The notes: a model not told the origin generated them from the letters alone. A stretch of DNA of 64,000 nucleotides from Anaerolineaceae bacterium (GCA_028818375.1 JAPPOB010000010.1:744001-808000), one strand, 5' to 3'; positions 49,801-59,928 are shown, numbered from the stretch's first letter. Program-made: numbers and translations.

Positions 49801-50388
49801 GAGATAAGTCTTGCTCGCGCCAACCGAAGTTCGGCCGAGGAACGCAAGGAGCGTCACAAAGCGCGACTGGAAAGGCGCATGAATACTCTCGACCTTGATT
49901 CCGTGATCAATCTTGGAGATGCACACGTCGCAGGTGTCGCCCTTGTGTTACCTGCCGCGTTGCTGAATGATCGGGATCGAGCAGATGCCGTAGCACGTCG
50001 CGAAGTCGAGCTTATTGCCATGAAGGCCGTTGTGGACGCAGAGCAAGAACTTGGTAACATTCCGCATGACGTCAGCGCGAGTAAGCGAGGATACGATATT
50101 GAGAGTGTGCCAAAGGGACACGGGCCACTGCGACTGATAGAGGTAAAGGGACGCCGCGCAGATGCAGGTAAAGTAACGTTGACACGCAATGAACTGTTAA
50201 CCTCACTGAATTGCAGAAGAAATGACCGGGAGATTCACATTCTTGCCATCGTAAGAGTCCACGAATGCGGCGAGGCTGATTCGCCCCAATACGTAATCAA
50301 CCACGCTTTTTCGGAGCCAGATCCGGCTGCCAGCAGTGTAACCTTTAGTCTCAGTCAACTCCTTGAAAATGGTGGGCCTCCACGTTGA
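46882..50388 (+). CDS. Snf2/RapA-type helicase with C-terminal DUF3883-like domain (defence-type)
   Basis: 1168 residues from TTG 46882, which has AGGAGG four bases upstream; ATG 46855 is an alternative start. Superfamily 2 motifs by residue: Walker A LADDPGAGKTIMAG (about 129), DEAH box LIDEAHKMSAPWFG (225), LLTATPHNG (263), ATDAAGEGINL and RFGRIHRIGQ (594). A C-terminal segment GYDIESVPKGHG ... IEVKG (1070-1090) followed by LTRNE matches DUF3883, which has a restriction-nuclease-like D...ExK core. Proteins of this build occur in defence islands and resemble the Snf2 helicase DrmD of DISARM; that link is my family recollection. No methylase, DUF1998 or phospholipase D partner is present, so it stands alone here. 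Codon use differs from its neighbours. Confidence 0.82.
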   Translation: MKLEKLRADMRIRGLTANEIVTILHVEIKGSVGAKVTYRREDGRPPITRTVLRREESILEIVPERRFDFSAESDEFRLASDAWRIKFAHVFDPLQAVHSSPIQPLPHQIEAVYNTMLDQQPLRFLLADDPGAGKTIMAGLLVRELEIRGAVDRCLICVPGNLAYQWQEEMREKFSLEFKIFSEDTSNSIEALAANDLLIARMDQIKRNKYRKMLEQTNWDLVLIDEAHKMSAPWFGKTPNFTQRYRLGELLGRKTTNLLLLTATPHNGRQNEFQLFLRLLDPDRFSDRKSDSLGQRGIAVEHSGFSDLMRRMQKEELKNFDGSNLFPERFAYTRDFELADLGQDLYERVTNYVRNEFNRAKHLAGGRRNNVGFAMVILQRRLASSPGAIAHTLQRRHSKLRDLLVEWQSSGPAASSESTSYDDEEIEDIDDGHVQDPEQSEEEFVNNATNAANIGELQKEIDVLAELEAQAVEVRNSGIDSKWEGLEDLLNNERLLYLKDGSPRKLIIFTEFRDTLSYLVNRLVEFTGEPDTILQIHGGLPFGQRREVQDRFWTDKSVRFLVATDAAGEGINLHCTNLMINYDLPWNPNRLEQRFGRIHRIGQRKTCHLWNMLASNTREGRVFNTLIRKMGNIGGALDGKMFNVLGDVFREQSLQEIMMEAISGPENALPLPDLEHNIRMASETLSNIENRLVITTLEVPQVKKLDMHRTRTLAVSLQPWHIKAFTTRALKLYGTALRENDREIGVFALDRVPTEIREGIPESEIKPERSYKSLCFEPHRYHERIAKGVQLISIGHPLLKAIVAKVLTMNQRPLRHGAVLIDDQNLGIHPRLLIYLEQAIISGHQSAEGHPLELERSAWCVEISREREIVIPDDAPWIDYRKPAPSEIAAVERHLLEAWLEQQDEFIGCAVDALTGEKIIPRLEVISEIRKKKSARDRRVVRAHLLQEISHQDEIIERTHNREKAAILDGNQQEISLARANRSSAEERKERHKARLERRMNTLDLDSVINLGDAHVAGVALVLPAALLNDRDRADAVARREVELIAMKAVVDAEQELGNIPHDVSASKRGYDIESVPKGHGPLRLIEVKGRRADAGKVTLTRNELLTSLNCRRNDREIHILAIVRVHECGEADSPQYVINHAFSEPDPAASSVTFSLSQLLENGGPPR

Positions 50389-50410
50389 ACCCGCTTCCTT
50401 CTCTGTTATT

Positions 50411-50450
50411 CATCTGCGCGGCGGCCTGGCCCTGGGCGGGATGAAGGGCT
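50411..50450 (+). repeat. Direct repeat, right copy (att-like)
   Basis: The second copy of the permease 3' end. Read in frame it encodes HLRGGLALGGMKG followed by TGA, although no permease precedes it. It begins 23 bases after the helicase stop. Confidence 0.9.
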
Positions 50451-50469
50451 GAGCATCAGGTTGTCGCTG

Positions 50470-50551
50470 TGGGGAAGGAGGGATTCGAACCCTCACCTCA
50501 CATGAGACATGATCCTAAGTCATGCGCGTCTGCCAGTTCCGCCACTTCCCC
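50470..50551 (-). tRNA. tRNA-Leu (anticodon UAG)
   Basis: On the minus strand GGGGAAG pairs with CUUCCCC as acceptor stem, discriminator A, no encoded CCA. The D-arm has GGCGGAACUGGCAGAC. The anticodon arm is CAUGA-CUUAGGA-UCAUG, giving anticodon UAG. A long variable arm (CUCA/UGAG) marks a class II tRNA, and the T-arm GAGGG-UUCGAAU-CCCUC is normal. It reads Leu codons CUN, mainly CUA. Confidence 0.93.
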
Positions 50552-50568
50552 GCTGGCCAGCCAACCCC

Positions 50569-50574
50569 AGTATA
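50569..50574 (-). promoter_or_regulatory. Candidate -10 of tRNA-Leu
   Basis: TATACT on the minus strand, 17 bases upstream of the mature tRNA 5' end. No clear -35. Confidence 0.4.
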
Positions 50575-50639
50575 GCCCGCAACTGCCCGCAGCAGAGTGT
50601 GGAAGCGCCCTCGCAAACATGGTAGGCTTCCCCGCAGGC

Positions 50640-50657
50640 ATGTGATTCATTTCACTT
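50640..50657. promoter_or_regulatory. Rex operator-like site upstream of rex
   Basis: ATGTGATTCATTTCACTT matches the Rex operator pattern TTGTGAA-N4-TTCACAA at 10 of 14 fixed positions. It ends 10 bases before the rex ATG, which suggests autorepression. Confidence 0.5.
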
Positions 50658-50667
50658 TTGCAACGCG

Positions 50668-51306
50668 ATGAACGGTGACGCGCCAACCACCAACCCGATA
50701 CCGGATATCGTCATCGGCAGACTGCCGGTCTACCTGCGCGCGCTCGAACGTCTGGCCCAGGAAAAGCACAAGGTGACCTCCTCGCATGAGCTGGGCCTGC
50801 GCCTGGGCATCAGTTCCGCCCAGATCCGCAAGGACCTGTCGCACTTTGGCGGCTTCGGCAAGCAGGGCACCGGCTACCACATCGACTACCTATCCCGGCA
50901 ACTCAGGAAAGTGCTGAACGTGGACCGGGTCTGGCAGGTCGCGCTGGTCGGCGCCGGCGATCTCGGTCGCGCCGTCGCCAACTACCGCGGCTTCACCGAA
51001 CGCAGCTTTCACATCGCCTGCGTCTTTGATACCGACCCCGCCAAACTGGGACAGCATGTCGGCCAGTGCCGCGTGCAGGAATTTCACCAGGCGGGCCCAG
51101 TGATCCGCCGACTCGACATTCACGTCGCCATGATTGCCGTTCCCGCGGCCAATGCCCAGGAAGTGGCCGACCTGCTGACGGGGCATGGCGTGCGCGCCAT
51201 CCTGAATTACGCGCCTATCAATCTCAACGTGGCGGCGGGCGTGCGCGTGCAGCACATCGACCCGGTCGTGCATCTGCAGCACATGACTTACTATCTGTCA
51301 GATTGA
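50668..51306 (+). CDS. rex: Redox-sensing transcriptional repressor Rex
   Basis: A 212-residue NAD(H)-responsive repressor. The N-terminal winged helix covers about 12-85 (RLPVYLRALERLAQE, TSSHELGLRLGISSAQIRKDLSHFGGFGKQGTGY). The Rossmann domain follows with VALVGAGDLGRAVANY and VFDTDPAKLG, then the C-terminal swap helix region (ILNYAPINLNVAAGV, HIDPVVHLQHMTYYL). It senses the NADH/NAD ratio and usually controls fermentation and respiration genes. The start at ATG 50668 lies just after an operator-like site. The end overlaps the convergent mreB by 9 bp. Confidence 0.92.
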   Translation: MNGDAPTTNPIPDIVIGRLPVYLRALERLAQEKHKVTSSHELGLRLGISSAQIRKDLSHFGGFGKQGTGYHIDYLSRQLRKVLNVDRVWQVALVGAGDLGRAVANYRGFTERSFHIACVFDTDPAKLGQHVGQCRVQEFHQAGPVIRRLDIHVAMIAVPAANAQEVADLLTGHGVRAILNYAPINLNVAAGVRVQHIDPVVHLQHMTYYLSD

Positions 51307-52320
51307 CGTCTGTGAAGTTTGCAGCACCCGGCGCAGGATGGCCGGTTCTTCCAGCGCCCGTCCGGCGCCGCTGGCCGTCGCGATCAGGGCGTTGTCGGCG
51401 CGATAGACCGGCACGCCGGTGGCCCGGGTGAGATAACGGTCGAGCCCGCGCAACAGGGCGCCGCCCCCGGTCATGACGATGCCGCGGTCGATGATGTCTG
51501 AGGACAATTCGGGCGGCGTTTCAGCCAGCACGCTGCGGACGACACCGGCGATCATCGACAGCGCCTCGGCCATGGCTTCCACGACTTCACCGGTCGAGAT
51601 GTGGATGGTGCGTGGCAGGCCGCTGACGTTGTCGCGGCCCTGCAATTCCATCGTCAACTCTTCCGCCGGCGTTATGGCCGCCCCAATCTGAATCTTGATC
51701 GCCTCGGCCGTCGGCTGGCCGATGCCCAGGTTGTACTTGCGCCGGACGTAGCTCACGATCGCCTCGTCAAGGCGCAGCCCGCCCAGACGCCCGCTTTCCG
51801 CGCGCACAATCTTGTTCAGACTGATGACGGCCGCCTCGGTGATACCACCGCCGATATTGATGACCATGTCGCCCGCCGGCGTGCCCACCGGCAGTCCCGC
51901 CCCGATGGCCGCCGCCAGGGGTTCGTGAATCAGCCAGGCCTCGCGCGCGCCGGCCGCCAGCGCCGCCTCGTGGACCGCGCGCTTTTCGACGCTGGTGACA
52001 CCCCAGGGCACGGCCACCATCACGGTGGGACGGAAAAGGCGCACACGACCGGATATCTTGCTGAAGAAGTGGCGCAACATGGCCTCGGTGACTTCGTAGT
52101 CCGCGATGACTCCGTCGCGCAGGGGACGAATGACCTGAATGTCCTCGTCGTCGGTCTTCCCCAGCATTTCCCGCGCGGGCTGGCCGATTTCCACGATGCG
52201 CTCTTCTTCAGTCGTCAGGGCGACGAGCGAGGGCTCCTGCAGCACGATCTCGCCGCGATCGTAGATCAGGACGTTGACCGTCCCGATGTCGAGACCCAGT
52301 TTACGGGAGAACAACGCCAT
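51298..52320 (-). CDS. mreB: Rod shape-determining protein MreB
   Basis: A 340-residue actin-like ATPase that organises cell-wall synthesis. Motifs are LGLDIGTVNVLIY (phosphate 1), MVINIGGGITEAAVISL (phosphate 2), IHEPLAAAIGAGLPV (connect 1) and GIVMTGGGALLRGLDRYL (adenosine), with a C-terminal amphipathic end. DIGTVN in place of the usual DLGTAN is a mild variant. mreC and mreD do not follow; rex converges from the other side. It has its own promoter downstream of the atp terminator, so it is not simply part of the ATP synthase operon. Confidence 0.9.
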   Translation of the reverse strand: MALFSRKLGLDIGTVNVLIYDRGEIVLQEPSLVALTTEEERIVEIGQPAREMLGKTDDEDIQVIRPLRDGVIADYEVTEAMLRHFFSKISGRVRLFRPTVMVAVPWGVTSVEKRAVHEAALAAGAREAWLIHEPLAAAIGAGLPVGTPAGDMVINIGGGITEAAVISLNKIVRAESGRLGGLRLDEAIVSYVRRKYNLGIGQPTAEAIKIQIGAAITPAEELTMELQGRDNVSGLPRTIHISTGEVVEAMAEALSMIAGVVRSVLAETPPELSSDIIDRGIVMTGGGALLRGLDRYLTRATGVPVYRADNALIATASGAGRALEEPAILRRVLQTSQTSI

Positions 52321-52348
52321 TCACGCGGTCCTGTGCCAACTGCAGCCG

Positions 52349-52377
52349 GTTATACTCGCTGTCGTCAGGGAACGCAA
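52349..52377 (-). promoter_or_regulatory. Promoter of mreB
   Basis: On the minus strand TTGCGT (52377-52372), 17-base spacer, TATAAC (52354-52349, 5 of 6). The -35 abuts the atp terminator stem. Confidence 0.5.
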
Positions 52378-52401
52378 CGCCCGGCGACATACCGCCGGGC
52401 G
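52378..52401 (-). terminator. Hairpin terminator after atpC
   Basis: CGCCCGGCG and CGCCGGGCG (9 bp, perfect) around a 6-base loop, 26 bases beyond the atpC stop. The minus-strand 3' flank TTGCGTT is only moderately T-rich. Confidence 0.55.
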
Positions 52402-52426
52402 CCTTGTGTCACATGGTCGCGGCAGT

Positions 52427-52882
52427 CTATTCCGCGTCTTCCGCGTCCTGGTCAAGGATGCGCAGCACGCTGCCGCGGCCCTGGATGCGGCGATGGATGC
52501 GGGCGCCCAGTTCCGCGCGCCGCAGCGCCAGTTGCGCCTCTCGATTCTGGTCTTCCGGCACGCCTTCCTGCAGCATGCGGGCGGCGCTTTCGCGCGCCTC
52601 CTCTATGGCGCGAATGTCCAGGTTGAAGGACGATTCCGCCAGGTCAGCCAGCACGACGACCTTGTCCGGCCGCACGTCGACGACGCCGCCGTAAATCGCG
52701 AAGCGTTCCTCGGCCGGGCCCTTGCGCACGATCAGTTCGCCGTAGCCCATGGTCGTCAACAGGGGCGCGTGGCGCGGCAACACACCCATTTCACCTTCGC
52801 TGCCCGGCAGCACGACGATGTCGGCTTCCGGCTCCTCGAAGACCTTGCGCTCCTGCGTGACGACCTCGACGTGGATGGTCAT
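52427..52882 (-). CDS. atpC: ATP synthase epsilon subunit
   Basis: A 151-residue F1 epsilon subunit, which couples gamma rotation and regulates ATPase activity. The beta-sandwich domain shows the family pattern: IHVEVVTQERKVFEEPEADIVVLPGSEGEMGVLPRHAPLLT and FAIYGGVVDVRPDKVVVLADLAE. A helical hairpin follows, and the acidic tail ILDQDAEDAE is slightly longer than usual. It starts 3 bases after the atpD stop and ends the atpA-G-D-C run. A hairpin and a new promoter for mreB lie just downstream. Confidence 0.93.
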   Translation of the reverse strand: MTIHVEVVTQERKVFEEPEADIVVLPGSEGEMGVLPRHAPLLTTMGYGELIVRKGPAEERFAIYGGVVDVRPDKVVVLADLAESSFNLDIRAIEEARESAARMLQEGVPEDQNREAQLALRRAELGARIHRRIQGRGSVLRILDQDAEDAE

Positions 52883-52885
52883 CGC

Positions 52886-55257
<2,372 letters not shown>

Positions 55258-55279
55258 CGGCTATCTCCTGTGGCCGCCG

Positions 55280-56794
55280 CTACGAACGGGTCCAGCGGGC
55301 GTTGAAGTCGTTGATGGCGCCCTCGACCTGTTGGGCAACCTCGTCATCCCAGTTCTCCGGGTCGGCCTGAATGCTGCCCGACAGCGCCGCCGAGTTCGTT
55401 TGCCAGTTGCGCAGGAAGTCCTCCTTCCAGTCGGCGACGCGCTCCACGGGCACGTCGTCCAGCAGGCCGTTGGTGCCGGCATAGATGATCGCCACCTGAT
55501 CGGCCACGCGCATCGGCTGGTATTGCGGCTGCTTGAGCAGCTCGGTCAGGCGCAGCCCGCGGTCCAGCTGCTGCTGGGTGGAGCGGTCCAGACCGGAGCC
55601 AAACTGGGCAAAGGCCGCCAGCGAGGCAAACTGCGCCAGGTCCAGCTTGAGACGCCCGGCCACGCGTGACATGGCCCTCGTTTGCGCGTCACCGCCGACG
55701 CGGCTGACGCTGATGCCCACGTCCATGGCCGGCCGCTGACCGGCGTAAAACAGGTCGCTGAGCAGGTAAATCTGGCCGTCGGTGATGGAAATGACGTTGG
55801 TGGGCACGTAGGCCGAGACGTCGCCCAGCAGCGTTTCGATGAAGGGCAGGGCCGTCAGGCTGCCGCCACCGCGCGCCTCGCTGAGTTGGGCCGCGCGCTC
55901 CAGCAAGCGGCTGTGCAGGTAAAACACGTCGCCCGGGTAGGCCTCTCGTCCTGGCGGGCGCCGCATCAGCAGCGACACCTGGCGGTAGGCCCAGGCGTGC
56001 TTGGAAAGGTCATCGTAGACGACCAGCGCATCCTGGCCGTTTTCCATGAACCATTCGCCGATGGCGCAGCCGGCGTAGGGCGAAACGTATTGCATGGCCG
56101 CCGGGTCCGAGGCCGAGGCCACGACCACGGTGGTGTAGTCCATCGCGCCGGCTTCCTCCAGCAATGCAACCAGACGGGCGATTTCACCCTTGCGCTTGCC
56201 GATGGCGACGTAGATGCACTTCATGTCCTCTTCCTTCTGGTTGAGGATGGTGTCGATGGCCAGCGCCGTTTTGCCGATTTGCCGGTCGCCAATGATCAAT
56301 TCACGCTGGCCGCGGCCGATGGGCGTCATGGAGTCAATGGCGACGATGCCGGTCTGCATTGGACGGAAGACGTTGCGTCTTTCCATCACGCCTGGCGCGA
56401 TGCGCTCAACGGCGTAGTACTCGTCCGAGGCCACGGGGCCGCGCCCATCCAGCGGGTTTCCCAGCGCATCCACCACGCGCCCGACCAGCCTCTCGCCCAC
56501 CGGCACGGAGGCGATACGGTCCAGGGCGCGGACCTCGTCGCCCTCGTTGATTTCGTCGTATTCGCCCATGATGATGACGCCGACATGCTCATCTTCCAGG
56601 TTGAAGACGATGCCGGCGGCGCCGTTGGCGAAGGACACCAGTTCACTGAAACGCACATTCTCCAGACCGGAGACGCGCGCGATGCCATCGCCCACTTCCT
56701 CAACCAGGCCCACCTGCACGGCATCGTAGTGGCGGTCCCAGGACCGCACCTGCTCCAGCAGTGAGTCAAACATCGTGCCCGTCACATCCGCCAT
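55280..56794 (-). CDS. atpA: ATP synthase alpha subunit
   Basis: A 504-residue regulatory F1 subunit. The nucleotide loop is [15 protein letters not shown], with Ile where GDRQTGKT is usual; the Lys and following Thr are kept. [29 protein letters not shown] and [15 protein letters not shown] (containing the catalytic Arg finger) are standard. It is the first gene of the run. The genes that normally precede it (atpB, atpE, atpF, atpH for a, c, b and delta) are not upstream; proC is there instead, with a promoter in between. Confidence 0.96.
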   Translation of the reverse strand: MADVTGTMFDSLLEQVRSWDRHYDAVQVGLVEEVGDGIARVSGLENVRFSELVSFANGAAGIVFNLEDEHVGVIIMGEYDEINEGDEVRALDRIASVPVGERLVGRVVDALGNPLDGRGPVASDEYYAVERIAPGVMERRNVFRPMQTGIVAIDSMTPIGRGQRELIIGDRQIGKTALAIDTILNQKEEDMKCIYVAIGKRKGEIARLVALLEEAGAMDYTTVVVASASDPAAMQYVSPYAGCAIGEWFMENGQDALVVYDDLSKHAWAYRQVSLLMRRPPGREAYPGDVFYLHSRLLERAAQLSEARGGGSLTALPFIETLLGDVSAYVPTNVISITDGQIYLLSDLFYAGQRPAMDVGISVSRVGGDAQTRAMSRVAGRLKLDLAQFASLAAFAQFGSGLDRSTQQQLDRGLRLTELLKQPQYQPMRVADQVAIIYAGTNGLLDDVPVERVADWKEDFLRNWQTNSAALSGSIQADPENWDDEVAQQVEGAINDFNARWTRS

Positions 56795-56866
56795 ATATCG
56801 CTCTCCCGGGATTCTCCGCCCCGCCGCAGGAAAAGATCAACCTGCACAAGGCTGCACCTGGCGCGC

Positions 56867-56895
56867 ATTGTAGCCCGCGGCCTGGCGAATGTCCA
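56867..56895 (-). promoter_or_regulatory. Promoter of atpA-atpG-atpD-atpC
   Basis: On the minus strand TGGACA (56895-56890, 5 of 6), 17-base spacer, TACAAT (56872-56867, 5 of 6). The transcript would start near 56860, about 65 bases before the atpA ATG. This supports the F1 genes as an independent unit. Confidence 0.65.
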
Positions 56896-56922
56896 TAGTT
56901 TCACAATCTCGTCGTCCGGCGA

Positions 56923-57768
56923 TCAGCCGTTGCCATTGAGGCCGCGAATCGTCGCCGCGCCCCCCAGCGACGCCGATCGCTGCCAGGCCGCCCAGACCGC
57001 CTGGGCGACCACCGTTCGCAGGCCGCCGCGCTCCAGTTGATAGAGGGCCTCGGCCGTCGTGCCACCGGGACTGGTGACCTGGTTGCGCAATTCGGCCGGA
57101 TGCAGACCGGACCGTTCGGCGTAGGCGACCGAGCCCGACATGGACATGAGCACCAGGCGCTCGGCCTCCCGCCGCGCGAAGCCCATGTGCACGCCGACGT
57201 CGATCAGCGCTTCCATGAACAGGAAGATGTAGGCGGGGGCGCTGCCGCTCAAGGCGGTGGCCATGTCCAGCGCGCCTTCATCCTGCTTGTAAAGCTCCTC
57301 ACCGAAGGCGCGCAGCAATTCCCGCGCCAGCGCCAGGCCGGCCTCGTCGGTGGCCTCGTTGGCCGTCCATACCGTGATGCCCTGCCCTATCTGGGCCGGC
57401 GTATTGGGCATGGCCCGCACCACGGCCACGCCACCGGGTCCGGAGTCGATGGTTTCAAGTCGGACGCCGGCCATGATGCTCAGGACGAGTCGGGCATTCC
57501 GGGCATTGCCCAGTTGCGGCAGGACCTCGGGCAGGGCCTGCGGTTTGATGGCCAGGACGACTACGGTAGCCTCCCGGATGGCGGCGACGTTGTCCGCGGT
57601 GGCGCGCACGCCATAACGCTCGCGCAATTCCTGGAGGCGCGCGGCGCGCGGGTCCGCCGCAATGATCTGCCGTGCCGCCAGGGCGTCCTTTTCCAGCAGG
57701 CCGCGAATCATGGCCTCGCCCATCACGCCACAGCCCACGAAGCCCAGCGTCTCTTCAGCGAAGTTCAT
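56923..57768 (-). CDS. proC: Pyrroline-5-carboxylate reductase
   Basis: A 281-residue NAD(P)H-dependent enzyme for the last step of proline synthesis. The N-terminal Rossmann motif is LGFVGCGVMGEAMIRGLL, followed by VVLAIKPQALPEVL, VVRAMPNTPAQIGQG and the family signature in LRNQVTSPGGTTAEALYQLERGG. It starts 13 bases after the stop of the epimerase gene, at the end of a run with several four-base overlaps, so it is probably transcribed with that run. The atp promoter begins downstream. Confidence 0.94.
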   Translation of the reverse strand: MNFAEETLGFVGCGVMGEAMIRGLLEKDALAARQIIAADPRAARLQELRERYGVRATADNVAAIREATVVVLAIKPQALPEVLPQLGNARNARLVLSIMAGVRLETIDSGPGGVAVVRAMPNTPAQIGQGITVWTANEATDEAGLALARELLRAFGEELYKQDEGALDMATALSGSAPAYIFLFMEALIDVGVHMGFARREAERLVLMSMSGSVAYAERSGLHPAELRNQVTSPGGTTAEALYQLERGGLRTVVAQAVWAAWQRSASLGGAATIRGLNGNG

Positions 57769-57781
57769 CCAGTAATCTCCA

Positions 57782-58738
57782 TCAGTTTTTCAGCCCGGTC
57801 TCCTGCGCGAGTCCCCGCATCCATTCGATTTCCCGCCGGAGGCCCTCCGTCGGGCTGGTGCGGGGCGCAAAGCCGAGCAATTGCCGCGCCTTGCGGATGT
57901 CGGCGCAGGTGCGCAACTGATCGCCATGACGACGTGGCTGCAGGGAGAGGCGCGGCGCGCTGCCCATCAGCGACTCCACCAGGTCGATGAGTTCACCGGT
58001 GCGGTATTCCCTGTCGTTGCCGATATTGATTACTTCCCCGTCACAGTCCGACTGGCGCTCGAGAACGCGGTCGATGGCGTCCATCACGTCGTCCACGTAG
58101 GTAAAGGAACGGGAGTGCTCGCGGCTGCCTTCGTAGATTGGGCAGGGCGGCCCGCCAAGGGCGCTGCCGATCAGGCGCGGAAAGAGTTTGTCGGGCCGCT
58201 CCCGTTCGCCATAGACCGAAAAGAGGCGCAGCGAACAGGCGGGGAAGCCATCTTCCCGCTGTCGTGCCAGCACCAGTTGCTCGGCCGCCAGCTTGGTGAC
58301 TCCGTAGTGCGAGACCGGTTGCGCGGCGGCGCGCTCCGGCGCCGTGGCTTCATGCCCGTAGATAGACGACGTGGAGATGTTGACGAAGAACTGCAGGCTG
58401 GTCGAGCTTCGCAGCGCTTCCAGCAGGCAACAGGTCGCCTGCAGGTTGTTGCGCACGTAGCTGGCAAAGGACGTGGCCGCCGAATTGCCCGGCTGGGCCG
58501 CCGCATGAATGACGATTTCGCTGCCGGCCACCTGTTCAGCAAGACCGGCGGCCGTCAGGTCCCTTTCCAGCAATTCACATCCGGCCGCGCGCACCGCCCG
58601 CGCGTTGCGCACCTTCAGGGGTCGGGCGTAATAACTGTCGAAGTTGTCGAGCCCCCGCACACGATGACCGGCCGCAACCATCCTTTCGGCCACGTGCGAG
58701 CCGATGAAACCGGCAGCGCCAGTCACGAGAACCTTCAT
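57782..58738 (-). CDS. NAD-dependent sugar epimerase/dehydratase (extended SDR)
   Basis: A 318-residue extended short-chain dehydrogenase. The start is ATG 58738 (MKVLVTGAAGFIGSHVAERM); upstream in-frame sequence belongs to the previous gene. NAD site GAAGFIGSH, catalytic YGVTK (Tyr/Lys) and the preceding STSSIYG (Ser) are present, and RSFTYVDDVMDAIDRVL is typical of UDP-hexose or UDP-uronate 4-epimerases. The substrate is not certain. The start overlaps the stop of the enolase-family gene by 4 bases (ATGA). Confidence 0.85.
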   Translation of the reverse strand: MKVLVTGAAGFIGSHVAERMVAAGHRVRGLDNFDSYYARPLKVRNARAVRAAGCELLERDLTAAGLAEQVAGSEIVIHAAAQPGNSAATSFASYVRNNLQATCCLLEALRSSTSLQFFVNISTSSIYGHEATAPERAAAQPVSHYGVTKLAAEQLVLARQREDGFPACSLRLFSVYGERERPDKLFPRLIGSALGGPPCPIYEGSREHSRSFTYVDDVMDAIDRVLERQSDCDGEVINIGNDREYRTGELIDLVESLMGSAPRLSLQPRRHGDQLRTCADIRKARQLLGFAPRTSPTEGLRREIEWMRGLAQETGLKN

Positions 58739-59928
58739 GAGGGCGACGCCCCCTGCAGGGCCGGAACGCGGTAGGGATAGCGGTCGCGCCAGCGCTGCAT
58801 CGCCTCCCGCAGTCGATCGGGCTGCAACTCCACGCCGATGCCCGGTCCCTGCGGCACGCGTATGCTGCTGCCACTCTCCAGCACAAAGGCCGGCTCGGTG
58901 ATGTCGGGATCGTAGTAACGCGAGGTGGCCGAGATGTCGCTCGGCAGGGTCACTCCCGGAAGCGACGCGAAGGCCAGGTTTGCCGCGCGCCCCACACCGG
59001 TCTCCAGCAAGCCGCCGATCCACAAGGGGGCCTCATGCTCCACGCAGAATCGATAGATCGCCAGACTCTCGGTATAGCCGCTGACGCGGGCCGGCTTGAG
59101 GTTGATGATGCGACAGGCGCCGAGTTCGATCGCCAGCCGGGCGTCGTTGACGCTGTGGATGCTTTCGTCCAGACAGATATCGCTGCGCAAGCAAGGTTGC
59201 AGTTTGCTGTGTTCGTAGATGTCGTCCCAGGCAAGGGGCTGCTCAACCATAAGGAGGTTGAAGTCATCCAGCTGCCGCAGGTGGTCCGCATCCGCGAGGG
59301 TGTAGGCGCTGTTGGCATCCAGCATCAGGGTGATGTCCGGCAATGCCGCGCGCACGCCGCGCGCCAGTTCCAGGTCCCAGCCAGGTTTGATCTTCAGTTT
59401 GATGCGACCGTAGCCTTCAGCGAGGCGCTTTTCGATGATGCGCAGAGTATCCGCCACCGTCGCCTGGATACCGATGCTGACTCCCACCAGGGCCCGCTCG
59501 CGGGGCTCGTGGCCCGCTGGCAGGTAACGCGCGAAGAGTTGCGCCAGGGACAGGTCGTTGTGTCGCGCAAGGGCATCCCAGACCGCGGCCTCCAGCCCGT
59601 GTTTGGCCAGGGGATGGCCCCGCACCTGGCCGATCAGCGGCGGAATCTCCGTGGCGCTGCGCAGGCACTGGCCGAGGACCCGCGGCACAAGAAATTCCTG
59701 CAACACGTGCAGCGACGTGCCCATCGTTTCGGCGCTGTAGCCCGGGTTGATCTCCGCCGAGGTCTCGCCCCAGCCGGTGACGCCCTCCTCCGTGTCCAGG
59801 CGCAGCAGAACGGCCGCCTTGAAGGGTTCATTGCCGAAGCTGGTGCCCAGTCGTTCCACGAGCGGCAGGGCCAGCGGATACACCTCGACCGAGCGGATGG
59901 TGATGGCTTTCAGACCGGCTTCCGTCAA
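58735..59928 (-). CDS. Enolase superfamily: o-succinylbenzoate synthase / N-succinylamino acid racemase
   Basis: A 397-residue TIM-barrel enzyme. The general base pair region is KLKIKPGWD (KxK). Metal ligands are in LDANSAY (Asp), MVEQPL (Glu) and CLDESI (Asp/Glu); NLKPARVSGY carries the second Lys region and GGLLETGVGRAANLAF follows. These mark the OSBS/NSAR subgroup. True menC members make menaquinone; NSAR members racemise N-succinylamino acids and often do both. The gene is coupled by 4-base overlaps to a GNAT protein upstream and an epimerase downstream, with no other men genes near, which favours the NSAR pathway or a bifunctional role. Confidence 0.82.
   Translation of the reverse strand: MTEAGLKAITIRSVEVYPLALPLVERLGTSFGNEPFKAAVLLRLDTEEGVTGWGETSAEINPGYSAETMGTSLHVLQEFLVPRVLGQCLRSATEIPPLIGQVRGHPLAKHGLEAAVWDALARHNDLSLAQLFARYLPAGHEPRERALVGVSIGIQATVADTLRIIEKRLAEGYGRIKLKIKPGWDLELARGVRAALPDITLMLDANSAYTLADADHLRQLDDFNLLMVEQPLAWDDIYEHSKLQPCLRSDICLDESIHSVNDARLAIELGACRIINLKPARVSGYTESLAIYRFCVEHEAPLWIGGLLETGVGRAANLAFASLPGVTLPSDISATSRYYDPDITEPAFVLESGSSIRVPQGPGIGVELQPDRLREAMQRWRDRYPYRVPALQGASPS

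Larger units (their letters stand above)
46705..50450 (+). mobile_element. Low-GC single-gene island bounded by 40-bp direct repeats
   Basis: Between the two repeats lies about 3.7 kb with one gene, a Snf2-type helicase with its own promoter. By hand count, bases 47401-47460 are 26/60 G+C, against 39/60 for 45001-45060 in the transporter, so composition is unlike the neighbours. The permease reading frame is complete at the left copy and its last 13 codons reappear at the right copy, as when a site-specific recombinase inserts at a gene's 3' end and restores it. The right repeat ends 19 bases from the 3' end of tRNA-Leu. No integrase, transposase or terminal inverted repeats were found, so the mobilising enzyme is unknown or lost. 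Confidence 0.7.

Noticed and set aside
46705..50450. The island as an insertion sequence or transposon
   Set aside because: No transposase and no terminal inverted repeats were found, and 40-bp duplications are far longer than usual transposon target duplications.
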